The translations under genes and the position numbers were made by a program. Of a stretch of DNA of 64,000 nucleotides, positions 27,783 through 38,670 are shown piece by piece; position 1 is the stretch's first letter, and every line of letters starts with the position of its first letter. Source of the DNA: Pseudooceanicola sp. (GTDB lineage Bacteria > Pseudomonadota > Alphaproteobacteria > Rhodobacterales > Rhodobacteraceae); contig NZ_JARGNH010000002.1 of NCBI RefSeq assembly GCF_029213205.1, forward strand, positions 62,001-126,000. Direction: 5' to 3'. The notes beneath the pieces are model-generated. The model was not told where the DNA came from, ran no database searches, and saw nothing but the letters and a program-made list of their open reading frames with translations.

Positions 27783-28969
27783 GCCAGCGCGCTCCAGATG
27801 CTGGCGGTCAGCGCCGCCAGCGCCAGCACCAGCCCCACAACCGGCACCCAGAATGGCGTCCGGAAGGGCGCGTCGGGCAGCCGTCGCTTCAGCCGGATCA
27901 GCGCGATATTGACCAGAATGAACACCGCGAACAGGACATAGGCCGTCGCTTCGGCCAGGGTGGCGACCGGCAGCGCCAGCGCCGCCAGGATCACCACCAC
28001 ACCGGTCAACAGGGTTGCGCGCACCGGGGTGCCGAACCGGGGGTGGGTCTCGGTGAACATCGCCAGCCAAGACACCCGTCGTCCGAGGCCGAACAGAACC
28101 CGCGCCGCCATGACGACCTGCGCCAGCACCCCGTTCACCGCCGCCGCGACGGCAATTGCCGACAGGAACCCCGCGCCGGTGCCACGGGCGTTTTCCCAGA
28201 CCAGCGCCAGCGGTTGTTCACTGGCCGCGAGATCGGCCAGCGGCACCGCGCGCACCGCCGCCAGCGACACCAGCGCATAGAGCACTGCCGTGATCGCCAA
28301 TGCCAGCAGGATGCCGCGTGGCATGATCCGGGTCGGGTCACGGACCTCTTCGGCCAAATTTTCAAGATCTTCAAAACCGATAAAGGCAAAAAAGCACAGC
28401 GCCACGGCGGCGGCGATACCGGACCAGTTCGGCGCCGCAGGCAGCAGCCAATCGGCGGAAGGCTCCGCACTGAACCCGGCCCAGGCAACCAGCAACAGCC
28501 CTGCCACCTCCGCCAGGGTAAAGATTGCGGCAAACGTCAGGCTTTCGAGCACCCCGATGATCGCCACCAGGGTCAGGAAGACCCCGGCCGCGACGATGGC
28601 GATGCGCGGATCGAGCGGCACCAGGGTCACGAAATACCCGACCCCGCCGCGCAGCACCGCAGCGGCGGATATGACCCCCGCCACAACCACCGCAAGCCCG
28701 ACAATCTCGCCCAAGGTGCGATTGCCAAACCCGGCCTCGACAAAGGCGACCTCGCCCGCCGCTTCGGGCATCCGCGAGGCCAGCTCGGCATAGGACAGCG
28801 CCGAGGGCAGCGCCACCAAACCGGCAATCAGAAACGCCAGCGGCGCCCAGATCCCGGCGGCCCCGGCAACCACCCCGACCAGCACATAGATCCCCGCGCC
28901 GACCATCACCCCGACGCCATAGGCGGTCAGCAGCGGCAACCCGATGCGGCGTTTCAGTTGATCGGTCAT
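27779..28969 (-). CDS. APC-family amino acid permease inside the dcw cluster
   Basis: A 396-residue membrane transporter with about 12 hydrophobic segments. The APC signature is at the N-terminus: GLPLLTAYGVGVMVGAGIYV (the unwound GxG helix 1), then ALSYAELASRMPEAAGEVAF, and helix 6 CFFAFIGFEDLENLAEEVRD with the NLAEEVR motif. It imports amino acids or related amines by proton or exchange mechanism; the substrate is unknown. It sits between murC and murB, coupled by ATGA to a DUF2484 gene, which is not part of the standard dcw order. One can imagine D-amino-acid or cell-wall amino-acid recovery, but that is inference only. Confidence 0.9.
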   Translation of the reverse strand: MTDQLKRRIGLPLLTAYGVGVMVGAGIYVLVGVVAGAAGIWAPLAFLIAGLVALPSALSYAELASRMPEAAGEVAFVEAGFGNRTLGEIVGLAVVVAGVISAAAVLRGGVGYFVTLVPLDPRIAIVAAGVFLTLVAIIGVLESLTFAAIFTLAEVAGLLLVAWAGFSAEPSADWLLPAAPNWSGIAAAVALCFFAFIGFEDLENLAEEVRDPTRIMPRGILLALAITAVLYALVSLAAVRAVPLADLAASEQPLALVWENARGTGAGFLSAIAVAAAVNGVLAQVVMAARVLFGLGRRVSWLAMFTETHPRFGTPVRATLLTGVVVILAALALPVATLAEATAYVLFAVFILVNIALIRLKRRLPDAPFRTPFWVPVVGLVLALAALTASIWSALA

Positions 28970-29042
28970 GGCGTCCCCTTGGCAAATTCACGCGAACCTA
29001 ACCGCTGGCGCCGGATCATGGCTTGATCTGGGTCAGTTGGCC

Positions 29043-30440
29043 TTAGCCTGCCAGCCGTTTCGGCAGATTGTTGGCCCAGGCGGAAATCGTGCCGGCGCCG
29101 AGGCAGACCACCATATCGCCCGGCCGCGCCTCTTTGCGGATCAACCGTTCCAGATCGTCCTCGCTGGTCAGGGCACTGGCATGGCGATGGCCATGCGCCA
29201 CCAGACCGGCGACCAGGTCATCGCGGCTGGCGCCGGGAATCGGCGTTTCACCGGCGGCGTAGACCTCGGAAATCGCCACCACATCGGCCTCGTTGAAACA
29301 GCCGCAGAAATCGTCAAACAGCGAATGCAGCCGGGAATAGCGATGCGGCTGATGCACCGCGATCACCCGACCCTCGGTGGCCTGGCGCGCCGCCTTGAGC
29401 ACCGCCGCGATTTCCACCGGGTGATGGCCGTAATCGTCGATGATGGTGACGCCATTGACCTCGCCGACCTTGGTAAAGCGCCGGTTGACGCCACCAAAGG
29501 CGGCCAGCGCCGCGCGGATCTCATCGGTCTTCATCCCCAGATGCCGGGCCACGCTCACCGCCGCCAGCGCGTTTGAGACATTGTGATCGCCGGGCATCGG
29601 CAGGGTGCAGCCCTCGATCAGCTTGTCTTCGGCCTGAAGCGCGATGTCAAAATGCGCCACGCCCTTGATATAGCGCAGGTTTTGCGCGCGCACATCAGCC
29701 TGGGCGTTAAAACCATAGGTCGTCACCCGGCGATCCGCGATGCGCCCGACCAGCGCCTGCACCTCGGGGTGATCGGTACAGCAGACCGCCAGACCGTAGA
29801 ACGGGATGTTGGAGACGAAATCGAAAAAGCCTTGGCGCAGGTTTTCGATAGTGCCCCAATGTTCCATATGTTCGGGGTCGATATTGGTGACGATGGCAAT
29901 CGTCGCAGGCAGCCGGTTGAAAGTGCCGTCGCTTTCATCTGCCTCGACCACCATCCATTCGCCCTGCCCCATCCGGGCGTTTGAGCCATAGGCATGAATG
30001 ATGCCGCCGTTGACCACGGTGGGGTCAAAGCCGCCGGCCACCATCACCTCGGCCATCATCGTGGTGGTGGTGGTCTTGCCGTGGGTGCCGGCAATCGCGA
30101 TGTTGGATTTCAGCCGCATCAGCTCGGCCAGCATCTCGGCCCGGCGCACCACCGGCAAGCCGCGCCGCCGCGCCTCGTCCAGCTCGGCATTGCCGGGCTT
30201 GATCGCGGAGGAGATCACCACCACCTCGGCCGCCTGAAGGTTTTCGGCGCGCTGGCCCTCGAAAACATGGGCCCCCAGCGCTTCCAGCCGATCGGTGATC
30301 TTTGAGCGTTTCTGGTCGGACCCCTGCACCACATAGCCGTGGTTCAACAGCACCTCGGCGATGCCGGACATGCCAATGCCGCCGATACCGACAAAATGGA
30401 TCGGCCCGACGTCTCCGGGCAGTTTCGTCGCCGCGTTCAT
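29043..30440 (-). CDS. murC: UDP-N-acetylmuramate--L-alanine ligase
   Basis: A 465-residue Mur ligase adding L-Ala to UDP-MurNAc. N-terminal Rossmann domain [22 protein letters not shown] loop [18 protein letters not shown], central [11 protein letters not shown] and C-terminal [18 protein letters not shown], which is diagnostic for MurC. It overlaps the murG stop by 4 bp. Confidence 0.98.
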   Translation of the reverse strand: MNAATKLPGDVGPIHFVGIGGIGMSGIAEVLLNHGYVVQGSDQKRSKITDRLEALGAHVFEGQRAENLQAAEVVVISSAIKPGNAELDEARRRGLPVVRRAEMLAELMRLKSNIAIAGTHGKTTTTTMMAEVMVAGGFDPTVVNGGIIHAYGSNARMGQGEWMVVEADESDGTFNRLPATIAIVTNIDPEHMEHWGTIENLRQGFFDFVSNIPFYGLAVCCTDHPEVQALVGRIADRRVTTYGFNAQADVRAQNLRYIKGVAHFDIALQAEDKLIEGCTLPMPGDHNVSNALAAVSVARHLGMKTDEIRAALAAFGGVNRRFTKVGEVNGVTIIDDYGHHPVEIAAVLKAARQATEGRVIAVHQPHRYSRLHSLFDDFCGCFNEADVVAISEVYAAGETPIPGASRDDLVAGLVAHGHRHASALTSEDDLERLIRKEARPGDMVVCLGAGTISAWANNLPKRLAG

Positions 30441-31561
30441 GCTTCCCCCGATTTCCCTGAGCTCGAATTCACTGTGCTCAATCCTTCGACCATATCCGCC
30501 AGAACCTGCGCCGCATCGGGCTTGCCCAATGCCAGCGCCGCCCGGGCCATCTGTTCGGCCCCGGCCGGGTCACCCAATATCAGCGCCACCTGCTCGGAAA
30601 GTGCCGCGATGTCAAAGCGGCTTTCCGGCATCAGCAGCGCCGCGCCCGCCTCGACCATGCCACGGGCATTGGCGGTCTGTTCATCACGAATCGCGGCGGC
30701 CAGCGGCACCAGGATGGCGGGGCGCCCGATCACTGTCAGATCGGCAATCGTCGAGGCGCCAGCGCGGCTGATCACCAACTGCGCCTCGCTGATCCGGCGC
30801 GGCACGTCCTGAAAGAACGGTTGCACCTCGGCATCGATGCCTGAATTGGCATAGACCTCTGCCACCCGGGTCAAATCCTCTTCACGCGCCTGATGGCTGA
30901 TCCGCAGATTGCGGCGCAGCCCGTCGGGCAAGGCGGCAATCGCGCCCGGCACCACATCCGACAGGATCCGCGCGCCCTGCGAGCCGCCGATCACCAGCAC
31001 CGACATCGGATAATCGCCCGGTGGAATATAGGGCGCACCGGCCTTGTCCGCGACCGCCATCCGCACCGGATTGCCGGTGTGGGTGCCACTGACCCCATCT
31101 GGCAGTTCGGTCGGCCAGGTGCCGCAGGCGATGCCCTGCACCCGGCGCGCGAACATCTGGTTCACCCGGCCCAGCACGCCGTTCTGTTCATGGATCATCC
31201 GGGGCAGCCGCAGCAGGGTCGCCGCTGCCATCGCCGGAATTGCCGGATAACCGCCAAAGCCGACCACCGCCGCCGGGCGATCCCGGCGCATCCGCCAGCC
31301 CGCCGACACCACGCCGCTGGCGATGCGCAAGGGAACCAAAAGTTTGTTCAACAGACCAGCGCGGGCAAAGGTGGCGCTGCTCACCGTCTCGATCTCGACC
31401 GAATGCGGGAAGCCGCCGGTGTAACGGGCGCCGCGCGCGTCGGTCGACAGCTTGACCCGCCAGCCCCGGCGCAGCATCACCTCGGCCAGCGCCTGCGCCG
31501 GGAACATATGCCCGCCGGTGCCGCCTGCCGCAATGATCAGAAGTGGAGCGCCGTCGTTCAT
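30437..31561 (-). CDS. murG: Undecaprenyl-PP-MurNAc-pentapeptide GlcNAc transferase
   Basis: A 374-residue GT28 enzyme making lipid II on the inner face of the membrane. Donor- and acceptor-site loops: [53 protein letters not shown] and [17 protein letters not shown] with [23 protein letters not shown] overlaps link it to ftsW upstream and murC downstream. Confidence 0.98.
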   Translation of the reverse strand: MNDGAPLLIIAAGGTGGHMFPAQALAEVMLRRGWRVKLSTDARGARYTGGFPHSVEIETVSSATFARAGLLNKLLVPLRIASGVVSAGWRMRRDRPAAVVGFGGYPAIPAMAAATLLRLPRMIHEQNGVLGRVNQMFARRVQGIACGTWPTELPDGVSGTHTGNPVRMAVADKAGAPYIPPGDYPMSVLVIGGSQGARILSDVVPGAIAALPDGLRRNLRISHQAREEDLTRVAEVYANSGIDAEVQPFFQDVPRRISEAQLVISRAGASTIADLTVIGRPAILVPLAAAIRDEQTANARGMVEAGAALLMPESRFDIAALSEQVALILGDPAGAEQMARAALALGKPDAAQVLADMVEGLSTVNSSSGKSGEA

Positions 31562-32721
31562 CGGCCCCGTCCGATGATATCGCCGATGCCGCCCTGAGCC
31601 CGGGTCCGGGTCAGCGCCAGCAACATGCCGATTGCGATGCCGCTGGCGATCACCGAAGAACCGCCATAGCTGACAAAGGGCAATGTCATGCCCTTGGCAG
31701 GCAACAGCCGCACCGCAACGCCCATGTTGATCATCGCCTGCACCCCGAACACCGCCGCCAGCCCGGTGCCGGCGAGCCGGGTGAACGGGTCACGTTCGCG
31801 CATCAGCCGCAGGAACGACCGGATCACCACGGTGCCGTAAAGCGCCAGGATGCAGAGCACCAGAAGCAGCCCGTATTCCTCGGCGGCGACAGCGATGATG
31901 AAATCGGTATGGGCGTCCGGCAGGCTCATCTTGACCTGGCCTTCGCCGACCCCGACACCAAAGAACCCGCCTTCTTGAATGGCATTGGTGGCATAGCCGA
32001 TCTGGGTGGTCGGATCGACATCGCTGGACAGGAACCCGTCGATGCGGCGGGCGAAATGTTCAGAGCTGGAATAGGCGACCATACCGCCAAGCACCACCAG
32101 CCCGCCCATCGCCACCATCAGCAGCATCGGCGCCCCGGCGACGAAATACATCACCCCCCAGCCGAACAGGATCAGGCAGGCCTGGCCGAAATCCGGCTGC
32201 ATGGCGAGGAACAGCACAATGACAATGGTGACGACAAAGCTCCAGAACCGGCCCGGCGGCCCGTTCAGGTCATGGCTGGCCGCCATCATCCAGGCGGCGG
32301 TGACCACGAACACCGGCTTCAGGAATTCCGAGGGCTGCACGCTGGCGAAACCCAGCGAATACCAGCGCACCGCGCCCTTGCCGAAATCGGTGCCAAAGAC
32401 CGGCAGCAGGGCCAGCGCGGTAAAGGCGCCAAAGAACCCCAGGACCGCCAGCCGCCGCACCAGAAGCGGTGGCATCATCGAGACGCCGAGCATCGCAATC
32501 ATCGCGATCGAGCCAAAGAACGCCTGCCGCTGCACATAGTGGAAAGGGTCCAAGTGGTTGCGCGCCGCCAGTGGCGGCGAGGCCGCCAATGCCAGCAGGA
32601 TTCCGACACCGAACAGCACCAGGACACAGGACATTGTCCACTTGTCCAGCGTCCGCCACCATTTTGGCAATACCGGTTCACCCGCTGCCACGGGAACCGC
32701 GCCATGCACCATATCTGTCAT
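31558..32721 (-). CDS. ftsW: Peptidoglycan glycosyltransferase FtsW
   Basis: A 387-residue SEDS-family polytopic protein polymerising lipid II at the septum. About ten hydrophobic segments. Family segments: [19 protein letters not shown] (with the catalytic-region P-S-E-x-x-K), [19 protein letters not shown], and [20 protein letters not shown] near the C-terminus. It is coupled to murG by ATGA and lies 121 bp after murD. It pairs with FtsI, encoded upstream. Confidence 0.97.
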   Translation of the reverse strand: MTDMVHGAVPVAAGEPVLPKWWRTLDKWTMSCVLVLFGVGILLALAASPPLAARNHLDPFHYVQRQAFFGSIAMIAMLGVSMMPPLLVRRLAVLGFFGAFTALALLPVFGTDFGKGAVRWYSLGFASVQPSEFLKPVFVVTAAWMMAASHDLNGPPGRFWSFVVTIVIVLFLAMQPDFGQACLILFGWGVMYFVAGAPMLLMVAMGGLVVLGGMVAYSSSEHFARRIDGFLSSDVDPTTQIGYATNAIQEGGFFGVGVGEGQVKMSLPDAHTDFIIAVAAEEYGLLLVLCILALYGTVVIRSFLRLMRERDPFTRLAGTGLAAVFGVQAMINMGVAVRLLPAKGMTLPFVSYGGSSVIASGIAIGMLLALTRTRAQGGIGDIIGRGR

Positions 32722-32842
32722 GGGACTCCGCCGCTCGCTGCCTCTGCCTCGCCCCTTTGCGGGGTCTCAACCCCAAGCATAGCCGGTTTTGGCCTTTGGT
32801 GCCAGTCCGAAACCGCCCGTTTGCCGGACATGAGCCCGTCGA

Positions 32843-34246
32843 TCAGGAGGCGACCAGGGCGCGGACCCGGGCGATGAAATCATCGCCGCGCTGTTCGAAA
32901 TTGTCATATTGATCGAACGAAGCCGCTGCCGGGGCCAGCAGAACCGTTTCACCCGGCTGCGCATCTTCGATGGCGCGGCGCACGGCGGTCGCCATATCGC
33001 CGCAGACCTCGGCCTCGACCCCGCGCAGGTTCAGGGCGAATCCCGCCGCCTCGCGGCCGATGACATAGGCCTTCACCACCGATTCCGACACCGCCAGCAC
33101 CGGGTCCAGACCGCCTTCTTTTTCCAGCCCGCCACAGATCCAGCGGATCCGCTCGAATGCCGCCAGCGCCTTGGCGGCGCTGTCGACATTGGTGGCCTTG
33201 CTGTCGTTGACGAACCGCACCCCGTCATGGTCGGCGATCACCTGGCTGCGATGCGGCAGACCGGCAAAGCTGCGCAGCCCGGATTCGATCACCCGTGGCG
33301 CCAGCCCCAGGCTGCGCAGCGCCGCATAGGCGGCACAGGCGTTCTGATGATTATGGGCACCGGGCAGCCCGGCGATGCCGCGCAGATCAATCGAGCCGAT
33401 CTGCCGCCCCTTGCGCCATTCGGCCAGAAATCCCTTGCGCGCCACCACATGCCAGCCCGGCCCCAGCGCCTTGCGGGTCACCGAGACCCGGATCACCCGG
33501 TCATCGCCCGGCCCCTCGCCCAGCTGATCGGCCAGATAGCGCCCCTCATCCTCGTCCACGCCGATCACCGCGCGGTCCGGCCCGCCCTCGGCAAACAGCC
33601 GACGCTTGGCGGCGAAATAGCCACCGATGCCGCCGTGCCGGTCCAGGTGATCGGGCGAGAAATTGGTGAACACCGCCACATCCGGGGTCAGCGCCCGGGC
33701 CAGGTCGGTCTGGTAGCTGCTGAGTTCCAGCACCACGACACCGCCATCGCCCGGCGGGTCGATATCCAGCACCCCGCGGCCGATATTGCCGGCCAGCTGC
33801 GCCTCGAACCCGGCGGCCTCAAGAACGTGATGGATCAGCGCCGAGGTGGTGGATTTGCCGTTCGATCCGGTGATCGCGATCACCTTGGGCGCGGTGTCGA
33901 AGCGAGACCAGCCGCCGACCGCAAGCGAGCGAAAGAACAGGCCGATGTCATTGTCGACCGGCACCCCGGCGTCATAGGCTGCGGCGATCACCGGGTTCGG
34001 CGCGGGATAGAGATGCGGGATGCCGGGGCTGACGATCAGCCTTGCGATGTCATCGAGCGCATTGGCGCGGCTGAGATCGGCGGTGGCAAAGCCCTCGGCC
34101 TCGGCCCGGCCCCGTGCCTCGGGATTGTCATCCCAGCAGACCGGGATCGCCCCGCCCGCCGCCAGCGCCCGCGCGGCGGCAAGGCCAGAGCGCCCCAGCC
34201 CCAACACGCCAACCCGCGCGCCGTCAAGTCCTGTCACTGGTATCAT
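32843..34246 (-). CDS. murD: UDP-N-acetylmuramoylalanine--D-glutamate ligase
   Basis: A 467-residue Mur ligase adding D-Glu. N-terminal [23 protein letters not shown] loop [35 protein letters not shown], and C-terminal [20 protein letters not shown], diagnostic for MurD. It begins a second part of the dcw cluster after a 374-bp gap downstream of mraY, so it probably has its own promoter in 34247-34500. Confidence 0.97.
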   Translation of the reverse strand: MIPVTGLDGARVGVLGLGRSGLAAARALAAGGAIPVCWDDNPEARGRAEAEGFATADLSRANALDDIARLIVSPGIPHLYPAPNPVIAAAYDAGVPVDNDIGLFFRSLAVGGWSRFDTAPKVIAITGSNGKSTTSALIHHVLEAAGFEAQLAGNIGRGVLDIDPPGDGGVVVLELSSYQTDLARALTPDVAVFTNFSPDHLDRHGGIGGYFAAKRRLFAEGGPDRAVIGVDEDEGRYLADQLGEGPGDDRVIRVSVTRKALGPGWHVVARKGFLAEWRKGRQIGSIDLRGIAGLPGAHNHQNACAAYAALRSLGLAPRVIESGLRSFAGLPHRSQVIADHDGVRFVNDSKATNVDSAAKALAAFERIRWICGGLEKEGGLDPVLAVSESVVKAYVIGREAAGFALNLRGVEAEVCGDMATAVRRAIEDAQPGETVLLAPAAASFDQYDNFEQRGDDFIARVRALVAS

Positions 34247-34502
34247 CGCCCTGCCCCCGAACCGATCCCGCGCAACCTGCCTGCTTGGACCGGATGGCGC
34301 AAGATCGGGTTGGGGTCAGGACGGGGGAAGGCTGGCGAGGTATGGCCGCAAAAGTGGCCGCGGTTTTCTTGGCCCACGGAGACCCGGATGGCGTTGAGAA
34401 GGGTGGCGCCCGAGCCTGGGTGGGCGCTGGCGCCGCATCCGGGGTCAGATCGTTGTCAGGAAATAGAAATGCCGATCGAACGTGAAACGACAGCACCAAT
34501 GC

Positions 34503-34550
34503 GCCCTCCCGGGGGGAGGGTCGGGCGCCGCCCGGGGGTGCCCCCGGGCG
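34503..34550 (-). terminator. Paired hairpins between mraY and murD
   Basis: Just past the mraY stop (34621) lies a perfect 10-bp inverted repeat (CGCCCGGGGG 34529-34538 / CCCCCGGGCG 34541-34550), then a second stem CCCTCC/GGAGGG (34504-34520). There is no T tract. The 374-bp gap 34247-34620 otherwise shows no credible gene. The pair likely ends or weakens read-through from mraZ-mraY. Confidence 0.5.
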
Positions 34551-34620
34551 AAACAGGAATGCCTCCAGAACCTCAACCGGGTGCCGCGCGCGATTGGCTG
34601 GCGCCAGTCGCGTTCGCGGT

Positions 34621-35703
34621 TCAGCGCAGTTTCAGCGTCGCCAGCCCGATCATCGCCAGGATCAACGAGATGATCCAGAACCGGATCACGATGGTCGACT
34701 CGGCCCAGCCCTTTTTCTCGTAATGGTGATGGATCGGCGCCATCAGGAACACCCGTTTGCCGGTGCGCTTGAAATAGAGCACCTGGATGATCACCGACAG
34801 CGCCTCGACCACGAACAGCCCGCCGATGATCGCCAGCACGATCTCGTGCTTGGTCGCCACCGCAATCGCGCCCAGCGCCCCGCCGAGGGCCAGCGATCCG
34901 GTGTCGCCCATGAACACTGCTGCGGGCGGGGCGTTATACCACAGGAAGCCGAGGCCGCCGCCGACCAGCCCAGCGACAAAGATGGTGATCTCACCGGTGC
35001 CGGGCACATAATGCACGTCGAGATAATCGGAAAAGTCGACCCGCCCGACCATATAGGCAATGATCCCCAACGCCGCGGCGGCAATCATCACCGGCATGAT
35101 CGCCAGCCCGTCGAGCCCGTCAGTCAGGTTCACCGCATTGGCCGATCCGACAATCACGATCATCGCGAAGGGCACGAACAGAAAGCCGAGATTGAGCAGC
35201 GTGTCCTTGAAAATCGGAAAGGCCAATTGCATCTGCAAGGCGGGCGGATGGAAATGCGTGGCCCAAACGGCAGCAATTGCGGCAATCACAAAACCGAGGA
35301 GCAGGCGCAGCTTGCCCGAGACCCCGGCGGTGGTCTGTTTTGACACTTTGGCATAATCGTCAGCAAAGCCGATCAGCGCAAAGGACAGGGTGACGAACAG
35401 CACCAGCCAGACATAGGGATTGCTGAGCCGCGCCCAGAGCAATGTCGAGGTGACCAGCGCGCCAACGATCAGCAGCCCGCCCATGGTCGGCGTGCCGGCC
35501 TTGGCCAGATGCCCCGCCGGGCCATCATCGCGGATCGGCTGGCCCTTGCCCTGGCGGCGGCGCAATACATTGATCAACGGCCGGCCAAAGAGAAAGCCAA
35601 AAATCAGCGCGGTCATGAAGGCGCCGCCCGCACGAAAGGTGATGTATCTGAAAAGGTTAAAGAAATCACCGCCATCTGACAATGCGGTCAACCAATAGAG
35701 CAT
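34621..35703 (-). CDS. mraY: Phospho-MurNAc-pentapeptide transferase MraY
   Basis: A 360-residue, ten-helix membrane enzyme that forms lipid I. Conserved cytoplasmic loops: [28 protein letters not shown] (the DDxxK site), [19 protein letters not shown] and [19 protein letters not shown] (HHH motif). The start at ATG 35703 ([12 protein letters not shown]) gives the usual length; the longer open frame to 36126 lies inside murF. Confidence 0.98.
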   Translation of the reverse strand: MLYWLTALSDGGDFFNLFRYITFRAGGAFMTALIFGFLFGRPLINVLRRRQGKGQPIRDDGPAGHLAKAGTPTMGGLLIVGALVTSTLLWARLSNPYVWLVLFVTLSFALIGFADDYAKVSKQTTAGVSGKLRLLLGFVIAAIAAVWATHFHPPALQMQLAFPIFKDTLLNLGFLFVPFAMIVIVGSANAVNLTDGLDGLAIMPVMIAAAALGIIAYMVGRVDFSDYLDVHYVPGTGEITIFVAGLVGGGLGFLWYNAPPAAVFMGDTGSLALGGALGAIAVATKHEIVLAIIGGLFVVEALSVIIQVLYFKRTGKRVFLMAPIHHHYEKKGWAESTIVIRFWIISLILAMIGLATLKLR

Positions 35704-35716
35704 GCTGTGTCCCCGT

Positions 35717-37144
35717 TCACTCTGCGGCGGGATGGCCCAATTTTCTAAGCGCGTCAACAACCAGGCTGACCCGGCTGCCTTTCGATCCCTTGACCAGCAG
35801 CACATCGCCCGCATCAACCAGCCGCGTCGCCTTCTCGGCCAGGCTGGCGGCTTCTCGGGCAAAACGGCCGCGCTGCGCCTCGGGTAGGGCGTCATGGAGG
35901 GGGCGCATCCGGTCCCCGACGCAATGCACCACATCCAGCGCCCGCAGGCTGGGCAGATCGGCCAGCGCCCGGTGCATGGCGGCCTCGTCGGGACCAAGCT
36001 CAAGCATCTCGCCCAGGACCGCCACCCGGCGGCCCTGCGCCACCCGACCGACATTGTCGCGCGGCTGCGCCGCCGCCAGCACCTCGAGCGCGGCGCGCAT
36101 CGACGTCGGGTTGGCGTTAAAGGCATCGTCGATCAATTCGAAACTCTGCGCCGCGTCCAGCGGGTCGAGGGTCAGGCGTTCACGCATGCCGCGCCCGGCG
36201 GGGGGGTGCCAGCCAGCCAGATCAGCCAGCGCCATCGCCCGGTCCAGCCCCAGCGCCTGCGCCACCGCCAGCACCGCCAGCGCATTCAGTGCGAAATGCC
36301 GCCCCGGCGCCGACACCTTGTAAAGCAGCCGTTGCCGCCAGCCGCGCGCCTCGCAGATGGTGGCATCGCCAACAAAGCGAACCGACAGCAGCCGGTGATG
36401 GTTGCCGCGCGCCTCGCCGAAGCCGATCACCCTGGCGCCGGCGGCGGTGGCGGCGGCGCGCAGGATCGGGCTGGTGTCGAGGTCACCATTGATCACCGCC
36501 ACGCCCCCCGGCGCCATGCCCTGAAAGATATCGGCCTTTTCCCGGGCGATCCCGGCCAGATCGGCAAAGGCCTCGAGATGCGCGGGGGCAATCGTGGTGA
36601 TCAGCGCCACATCAGGGCGCGCCATCCGCGCCAGCGGCGCGATTTCGCCGGGATGGTTCATCCCGATCTCGATCACCGCCAGTTCGCTGTCGCGCGGCAT
36701 CCGCGCCAGGGTCAACGGGACGCCCCAATGGTTGTTATAGCTGGCCTCGGCAACATGGGTGCGGCGTTGATGGCCCAGCACCACCCGCAGCATTTCCTTG
36801 GTCGAGGTCTTGCCGACCGAGCCGGTCACCGCCACCACCCTGCCCGCCATCCGCGCCCGCGCCGCGACGCCCAGCGCCTCAAGCGCGCGCAGCACGTCAT
36901 TCACCACCAACAATGGCGCATCCGCCGCGACGCCTTCGGGGCGATGGGTGACCAGCGCCGCCCCGGCACCGGCCTCCAGCGCCTGGGCGACGAAATCATG
37001 GCCATCGCGCACAGCCTTCAGCGCCACGAACAGATCACCCTGTTGCAGGGTCCGGGTGTCGATCGACACGCCGTTGACCGACCAATCGCCCTGTGCCCGC
37101 CCACCGGTCGCGGCCACCGCCTCGGCTGCGGTCCAGAGCGTCAT
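35717..37144 (-). CDS. murF: UDP-MurNAc-tripeptide--D-Ala-D-Ala ligase
   Basis: A 475-residue Mur ligase adding the D-Ala-D-Ala made by Ddl. N-terminal [23 protein letters not shown] loop [38 protein letters not shown], and C-terminal [20 protein letters not shown], diagnostic for MurF. ATGA overlap with murE; 13 bp before mraY. Confidence 0.97.
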   Translation of the reverse strand: MTLWTAAEAVAATGGRAQGDWSVNGVSIDTRTLQQGDLFVALKAVRDGHDFVAQALEAGAGAALVTHRPEGVAADAPLLVVNDVLRALEALGVAARARMAGRVVAVTGSVGKTSTKEMLRVVLGHQRRTHVAEASYNNHWGVPLTLARMPRDSELAVIEIGMNHPGEIAPLARMARPDVALITTIAPAHLEAFADLAGIAREKADIFQGMAPGGVAVINGDLDTSPILRAAATAAGARVIGFGEARGNHHRLLSVRFVGDATICEARGWRQRLLYKVSAPGRHFALNALAVLAVAQALGLDRAMALADLAGWHPPAGRGMRERLTLDPLDAAQSFELIDDAFNANPTSMRAALEVLAAAQPRDNVGRVAQGRRVAVLGEMLELGPDEAAMHRALADLPSLRALDVVHCVGDRMRPLHDALPEAQRGRFAREAASLAEKATRLVDAGDVLLVKGSKGSRVSLVVDALRKLGHPAAE

Positions 37145-38637
37145 GCCAGCCGCCCGTCGAGCGCCGCCACCGCGACGCTGGCCTGTTCGGCATCGTCAAA
37201 CGGATAGACACTGGCGCCAACGACCTGGCCGGTCTCATGACCCTTGCCCGCAATCAGCAGCGTGTCGCCGGGGCCCAGGGCATCGACTGCGCGCAGGATC
37301 GCCTCGGCCCGATCACCAACCTCGATCGCCTCGGGGGCGCCGATCAGCACCGCCTGACGGATCACCGCCGGATCCTCTGAGCGCGGATTGTCATCGGTGA
37401 CAAAGACCAGATCGGCATTCTCGGCCGCCGCCCGCCCCATCAACGGGCGCTTGGTCGCGTCGCGGTCGCCACCGGCACCGACAATGGCGATGAGCCGACC
37501 CATTACATGCGGGCGCATCGCTTTCAGCGCGGTGGCGATGGCATCGGGGGTATGGGCGAAATCGACATAGACCGCCGCGCCATTGTCGCGCCGCGCCACC
37601 AGCTGCATCCGCCCGCGCACGGTTTCCAGCTCGGCCAGAGTGTCAAACACCGCACCAGGATGTTCGCCAGTGCCAATCGCCAGCCCCGCCGCGACCAGTA
37701 CGTTTTCCGATTGAAAGCCGCCGATCAGCGGCAAATGCACCTGGTATTCGCGCGCATCCCAGCCAAAGCGCAGCAACTGGCCATCGGCCTCATAACGATG
37801 CCCCAGCATCCTAAGCTGGGCATGGGTCGAGCGACCGACGCCAAGCACCTGAATGCCCCGGTCGGCGGCGATCAGCGCCATATCGCCACCGCGATGCCCG
37901 TCGAAATTGATCACCGCCACGCCCTCAGGCGGCAGCAGGCGGCGGAACAACCCGGCCTTGGCGTCGAAATACGCCTCAAACGTCGCGTGGTAATCGAGGT
38001 GGTCCTGGCTGAAATTGGTAAAGGCTGCCGCCTGCAATTGCACCCCGTCCAGACGCCGCTGCGCCAACCCGTGGCTTGAGGCCTCGAGACAGCCATGGGT
38101 CACGCCGGCGCGGGCGGCCTCGGCCAGAACCCGGTGCAGGGTGATCGGCTCCGGCGTGGTATGGGCCAGCGGCGCCTGATAGGCGCCTTCGACCCCGGTG
38201 GTGCCGAAATTACAGGCCGAATGACCCAGCAAGGTCCAGATTTGCCGGGCGAAAGTGGCGACCGAGGTCTTGCCATTGGTGCCGGTCACCGCCGTCATGG
38301 TTTCCGGCTGCGCGCCCCACCAGAGGGCGGCGGCATAGGCCAGCACCTGGCGCGGGTCCTCGGCGATGACCAGCGCGGCACCCGAGGCGCGCAGCAGCGC
38401 CACATGCATCCGCGCGCCTTCGGCATCGGTCAGGATGGCCGCCGCGCCAGATTTCAGCGCCTGTGGAATGAACCGCGCCCCATGCACCTGAGTGCCCGGC
38501 AAAGCCGCAAAGAGATTGCCCGGTTCAACCGCGCGGCTATCGACGCAGAGCGCGTTGATCTCTCTCATCGCGCCGCCAATGGCGGTCAGTCCCAGTTGAT
38601 CCAGGGTTGCCGTCTTGCCCGGCGTCTCTGCCGTCAT
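37141..38637 (-). CDS. murE: UDP-MurNAc-L-Ala-D-Glu--meso-DAP ligase
   Basis: A 498-residue Mur ligase. ATP loop TAVTGTNGKTSVATFARQI, EASSHGLAQRRLDGV, FTNFSQDHLDYHATFEAYF, and the substrate motif DNPR near residue 413 (TDDNPRSEDP), which selects meso-diaminopimelate instead of lysine. GKGHETGQ lies near the end. It is 33 bp after ftsI and overlaps murF. Confidence 0.97.
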   Translation of the reverse strand: MTAETPGKTATLDQLGLTAIGGAMREINALCVDSRAVEPGNLFAALPGTQVHGARFIPQALKSGAAAILTDAEGARMHVALLRASGAALVIAEDPRQVLAYAAALWWGAQPETMTAVTGTNGKTSVATFARQIWTLLGHSACNFGTTGVEGAYQAPLAHTTPEPITLHRVLAEAARAGVTHGCLEASSHGLAQRRLDGVQLQAAAFTNFSQDHLDYHATFEAYFDAKAGLFRRLLPPEGVAVINFDGHRGGDMALIAADRGIQVLGVGRSTHAQLRMLGHRYEADGQLLRFGWDAREYQVHLPLIGGFQSENVLVAAGLAIGTGEHPGAVFDTLAELETVRGRMQLVARRDNGAAVYVDFAHTPDAIATALKAMRPHVMGRLIAIVGAGGDRDATKRPLMGRAAAENADLVFVTDDNPRSEDPAVIRQAVLIGAPEAIEVGDRAEAILRAVDALGPGDTLLIAGKGHETGQVVGASVYPFDDAEQASVAVAALDGRLA

Positions 38638-38670
38638 ACCTTGTCCGCCCCTGGCTGCGCGCCCTGCGCG

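Noticed and set aside
27779-28969. Mobile-element origin of the permease in the dcw cluster
   Set aside because: No transposase, terminal repeats or target duplication, and its ends overlap or closely adjoin neighbouring genes.
34224-34499. 91-codon minus-strand frame upstream of murD
   Set aside because: Composition is typical of a GC-rich shadow frame (many A, P, S, T), with no family resemblance.
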